Source of the DNA: an uncultured Anaerotruncus sp.
GTDB lineage: Bacteria > Bacillota_A > Clostridia > Oscillospirales > CAG-272
Length of the DNA stretch: 6,124 nucleotides
Reading direction: 5' to 3'
NCBI GenBank assembly: GCA_958414155.1
Contig: CATYWI010000084.1
Span: 1 to 6,124 of the forward strand
Made by a program: the position numbers and the translations under genes. The notes under the pieces were generated by a model. That model saw nothing but the letters and a program-made list of their open reading frames with translations, made no database searches and was not told the origin of the DNA. Position 1 is the stretch's first letter, and every line of letters starts with the position of its first letter. Below are positions 4,358-6,124 of the stretch, one piece after another.

Positions 4358-6124
4358 TCAGTCCAGGGGGTACTGGGAAGGAACGATGGAGTGTCTGAGC
4401 AGGTAGAGAGCATCTGCCTTGTCAACCTTACCGTCCTTGTTGAAGTCGCACCCCTGGTTCAGAGGATACTGAGCGGAGAGGATGGTGGATCTGAGCAGAT
4501 AGATAGCATCTGCACGAGTTACCTTACCATCGTTGTCAAGGTCACCGCGAACGACGCCGGTCTTAGGAAGAACCTTGTAGGAAGCGTCCTTTTCGCCGCA
4601 GACGGAGCAAGCCTTGTGAGCAGTGTAGCCGTCTTCGGTAGCGGTGGGAGCCTTAGCAGCAACGTCAACCCACTTGTGTCCGGTTGCGGGGATCACAGCG
4701 GACGCGGTGGTGACAGCGCACTTCTTGCACTTGTAGCAGGCGGTGTGACCGTCGGTGGTGCAAGTGGGCTCAACAGCGGGGATAGCGTTAGCGTAGTCGA
4801 AGTCATGACCTTCCTGGGGCTTAAGGATCTCCCACTCGCAAATGCTGCAGTAGAGGCCCTTGGTGCAGTCGTTCATGTTTTCGGTTACGTAGTGAGGCTC
4901 GGAGGTAACAACAGTTCCGCACACCGTGCAGGTGTAGGAGTGACCGCTGGCAGTGCCAACGACTGTTCCGGGCTTATGCTCTTCGGTTGCCTTCATAGCA
5001 GTTCCGCAAACCTTGCACTTACCTGCGAGGCAGGGATGTGCAGCGTCGGTAACATGCTTTTCGCTGGCGACGATGCCGCAGCGAGCGCAGGTCCAGCTGT
5101 GAGCATCAGCAGAGATAACGGTCTCAGACTTGGTGAAGTTGTGGCCGTAAGCCGCACCGCTCAGTTTGCCCTTTGTATTCAGCATATCAAGCTTGCAGGT
5201 CTTGCACTTGTTGTTGGTAAGGCAATCGCGCTTGCCGTCGCTTACGCACTTAGCTTTTTCAGTCTTCTTACAGGTCGTGCAAGTTCTGATGTGATACTGA
5301 TATGCAGTATTTTTATCCTTGTTGGCCTTGCCGTCCTTGTCGCACTTTTTGTATGCAGACCAAGTGTGCTTGCCTGTCGCCTTGATGACGTTCCAGGTCT
5401 CGTTGGACCAACCGCACTCGCAAGCCTTGTGAGCCTCGTAGCCGTCCTCACCGCAGGTAGCGTCCTTCTTGGCAACGTCTACAAGAGTGTGAGAAGCCTT
5501 GGAGGTGGTAGTTCCGCAAACGGAGCAGACCTTCCAGTGGTTCTTATCGTCATGTGCCCAACCGTACTTGTGATCAGCAGAAGCCTTCTGGACATAGCCG
5601 CAGACCTTGCAGACACCATCGTACTGGCAGACAGCACCGTTGGAATCGATCCAGTTCTTGCCGTCTTTGGTGTAGTGATAGCTGTGACCTTCGAACTCGC
5701 TGATCTCGTTGCAACCGGGAACAGTGCAGTAACGCCAGTGCTTTTCACCGCTATACTTGTAATCATCGCTCCACTTGTGAGTATCGGGAGTCTTAGCGAC
5801 ATCCTTTTCCTCGGTTTCATGGCACTCGGAGCAGGTGCGAACCTGTTTACCGACTGTCTGGCAGGTAGGCTCAACAGTTACCTTCCAAGCGGACCACTTG
5901 TGACCCTTTGCAGGGATCTCTTCGCCGCCCTCGTGGTAGGTGCAGGGGTACTCAACGCCGTTGATGGTAATAACGGTGGAGCACTTATAACCGGACTTGT
6001 TGCCCTTATCGGTGCAGGTAGCATCCTTACCGTCAACTGCGGTTGTTTCATGCATTGTATGACCCGCAAGCTCCACGCCGCATCTTGTGCATCTGACGGA
6101 GTCGGTGCACTTAAGAGTGGAGGC
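4358..6124 (-). CDS. Large secreted Cys-rich repeat protein with C-terminal type I dockerin (5'-partial)
   Basis: The last 588 residues of a longer protein. The reading frame stays open to the window edge, and a GTG at 6076 lies inside a repeat unit (CTRCGVELAGHTM), so it is not the start. Residues 1-520 are an array of Cys/His-rich units with about 13 CxxC pairs (CTRC, CSEC, CKVC, CSVC, CTTC, CKTC, CARC, CKVC, CTVC, CSIC, CKKC, CSVC and others), often followed by G and spaced by GHxW or GHxY motifs and by PTCTxxG or ATCxxxG openings; I count 43 Cys overall. These resemble zinc-ribbon-like modules found in clostridial surface proteins. Residues 527-588 are a type I dockerin, which binds a cohesin on a scaffoldin. 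Secretion is inferred, since the signal peptide is outside the window. No catalytic domain is visible. Lysine codons look strongly biased to AAG, unlike the neighbours, suggesting high expression. Confidence 0.88.
   Translation of the reverse strand, partial: ASTLKCTDSVRCTRCGVELAGHTMHETTAVDGKDATCTDKGNKSGYKCSTVITINGVEYPCTYHEGGEEIPAKGHKWSAWKVTVEPTCQTVGKQVRTCSECHETEEKDVAKTPDTHKWSDDYKYSGEKHWRYCTVPGCNEISEFEGHSYHYTKDGKNWIDSNGAVCQYDGVCKVCGYVQKASADHKYGWAHDDKNHWKVCSVCGTTTSKASHTLVDVAKKDATCGEDGYEAHKACECGWSNETWNVIKATGKHTWSAYKKCDKDGKANKDKNTAYQYHIRTCTTCKKTEKAKCVSDGKRDCLTNNKCKTCKLDMLNTKGKLSGAAYGHNFTKSETVISADAHSWTCARCGIVASEKHVTDAAHPCLAGKCKVCGTAMKATEEHKPGTVVGTASGHSYTCTVCGTVVTSEPHYVTENMNDCTKGLYCSICEWEILKPQEGHDFDYANAIPAVEPTCTTDGHTACYKCKKCAVTTASAVIPATGHKWVDVAAKAPTATEDGYTAHKACSVCGEKDASYKVLPKTGVVRGDLDNDGKVTRADAIYLLRSTILSAQYPLNQGCDFNKDGKVDKADALYLLRHSIVPSQYPLD
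4361..4546 (-). other. Type I dockerin module
   Basis: Last 62 residues of the partial protein. Two calcium-binding loops are intact: DLDNDGKVTRAD and DFNKDGKVDKAD, each with ligands at positions 1, 3, 5 and 12 (position 9 is T or D). Each is followed by a helix, AIYLLRSTI and ALYLLRHSI, and each half ends in QYPL. The recognition positions 10-11 are RA and KA, so the two halves are nearly symmetric, consistent with the dual-orientation cohesin binding known for type I dockerins. Confidence 0.93.
4562..6124 (-). repeat. Cys/His-rich CxxC repeat array within the dockerin protein
   Basis: Degenerate units of about 40-50 residues fill the coding region up to the dockerin linker. Two unit styles alternate. 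One is GHxW...PTCTxxGxxxxxxCxxCG. The other is HSWTCxxCG...H...C...GxCxxCG, seen most clearly for HSWTCARCG/KCKVCG and HSYTCTVCG/YCSICE. Units have diverged enough that no long exact DNA repeats stand out. The array continues past the window edge. Confidence 0.75.

Noticed and set aside
5242..6069. Secondary minus-strand frames within the dockerin gene
   Set aside because: They are out-of-frame shadows of the codon-biased CxxC repeat array.
6074..6076. GTG as start of the dockerin protein
   Set aside because: The frame continues upstream to the window edge with another CxxCG unit, and there is no ribosome binding site or signal peptide.
4358..6124. CRISPR-like or tandem DNA repeat
   Set aside because: The periodicity is at the protein level; units are diverged and vary in length, with no identical direct repeats and spacers.

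Overview
The window reads as a chromosomal segment of an anaerobic, probably spore-forming Firmicute of the Clostridia, most likely Ruminococcaceae/Oscillospiraceae. The basis is a type I dockerin on a large extracellular protein (cellulosome-type biology), a YpeB-like spore germination protein, a DUF4004 (YhbD-like) plus bactofilin operon, Gram-positive style Shine-Dalgarno sites, near-consensus sigma-A promoters and a Bacillus/Clostridium-type LexA box. No mobile element, CRISPR array or rRNA was seen.

Layout, left to right. 47-122 (-) is a tRNA-Lys(UUU) with encoded CCA, driven by a strong promoter (176-204) backed by helically spaced A-tracts. 265-1209 (-) is a membrane-anchored YpeB/PepSY-like protein. 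1213-1382 is a divergent control region: on the + side a perfect -35/-10 promoter is overlaid by three 13-bp palindromic boxes, two of which form an 18-bp perfect inverted repeat around the -10. It drives a two-gene operon, a DUF4004 MerR-like regulator (1383-1796) overlapping by 8 nt a bactofilin of about 17-residue rungs (1789-2508). 2509-2735 is a non-coding convergent junction packed with five stem-loops, at least three of them terminator-like. 2736-3101 (-) is a small cupin protein, transcribed divergently from a diacylglycerol kinase/lipid kinase family gene (3275-4117, +). Both have recognisable promoters, and the kinase promoter carries a candidate LexA (SOS) operator just after its -10. 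4118-4357 is a second convergent, hairpin-rich non-coding junction. Part of it has base pairs that fit better in the minus-strand RNA, plus a possible pseudoknot. 4358-6124 (-) is the C-terminal 588 residues of a large secreted Cys/His-rich repeat protein ending in a type I dockerin; its start lies outside the window.

How the genes relate. The only clear operon is regulator-bactofilin, whose operator suggests autoregulation or control by another dimeric repressor. The other genes look like single transcription units insulated by terminators. The two features most worth following are the three-box operator over the bactofilin promoter and the dockerin protein with its CxxC repeat array. The structured minus-strand RNA candidate between 4189 and 4342 is a less certain third.
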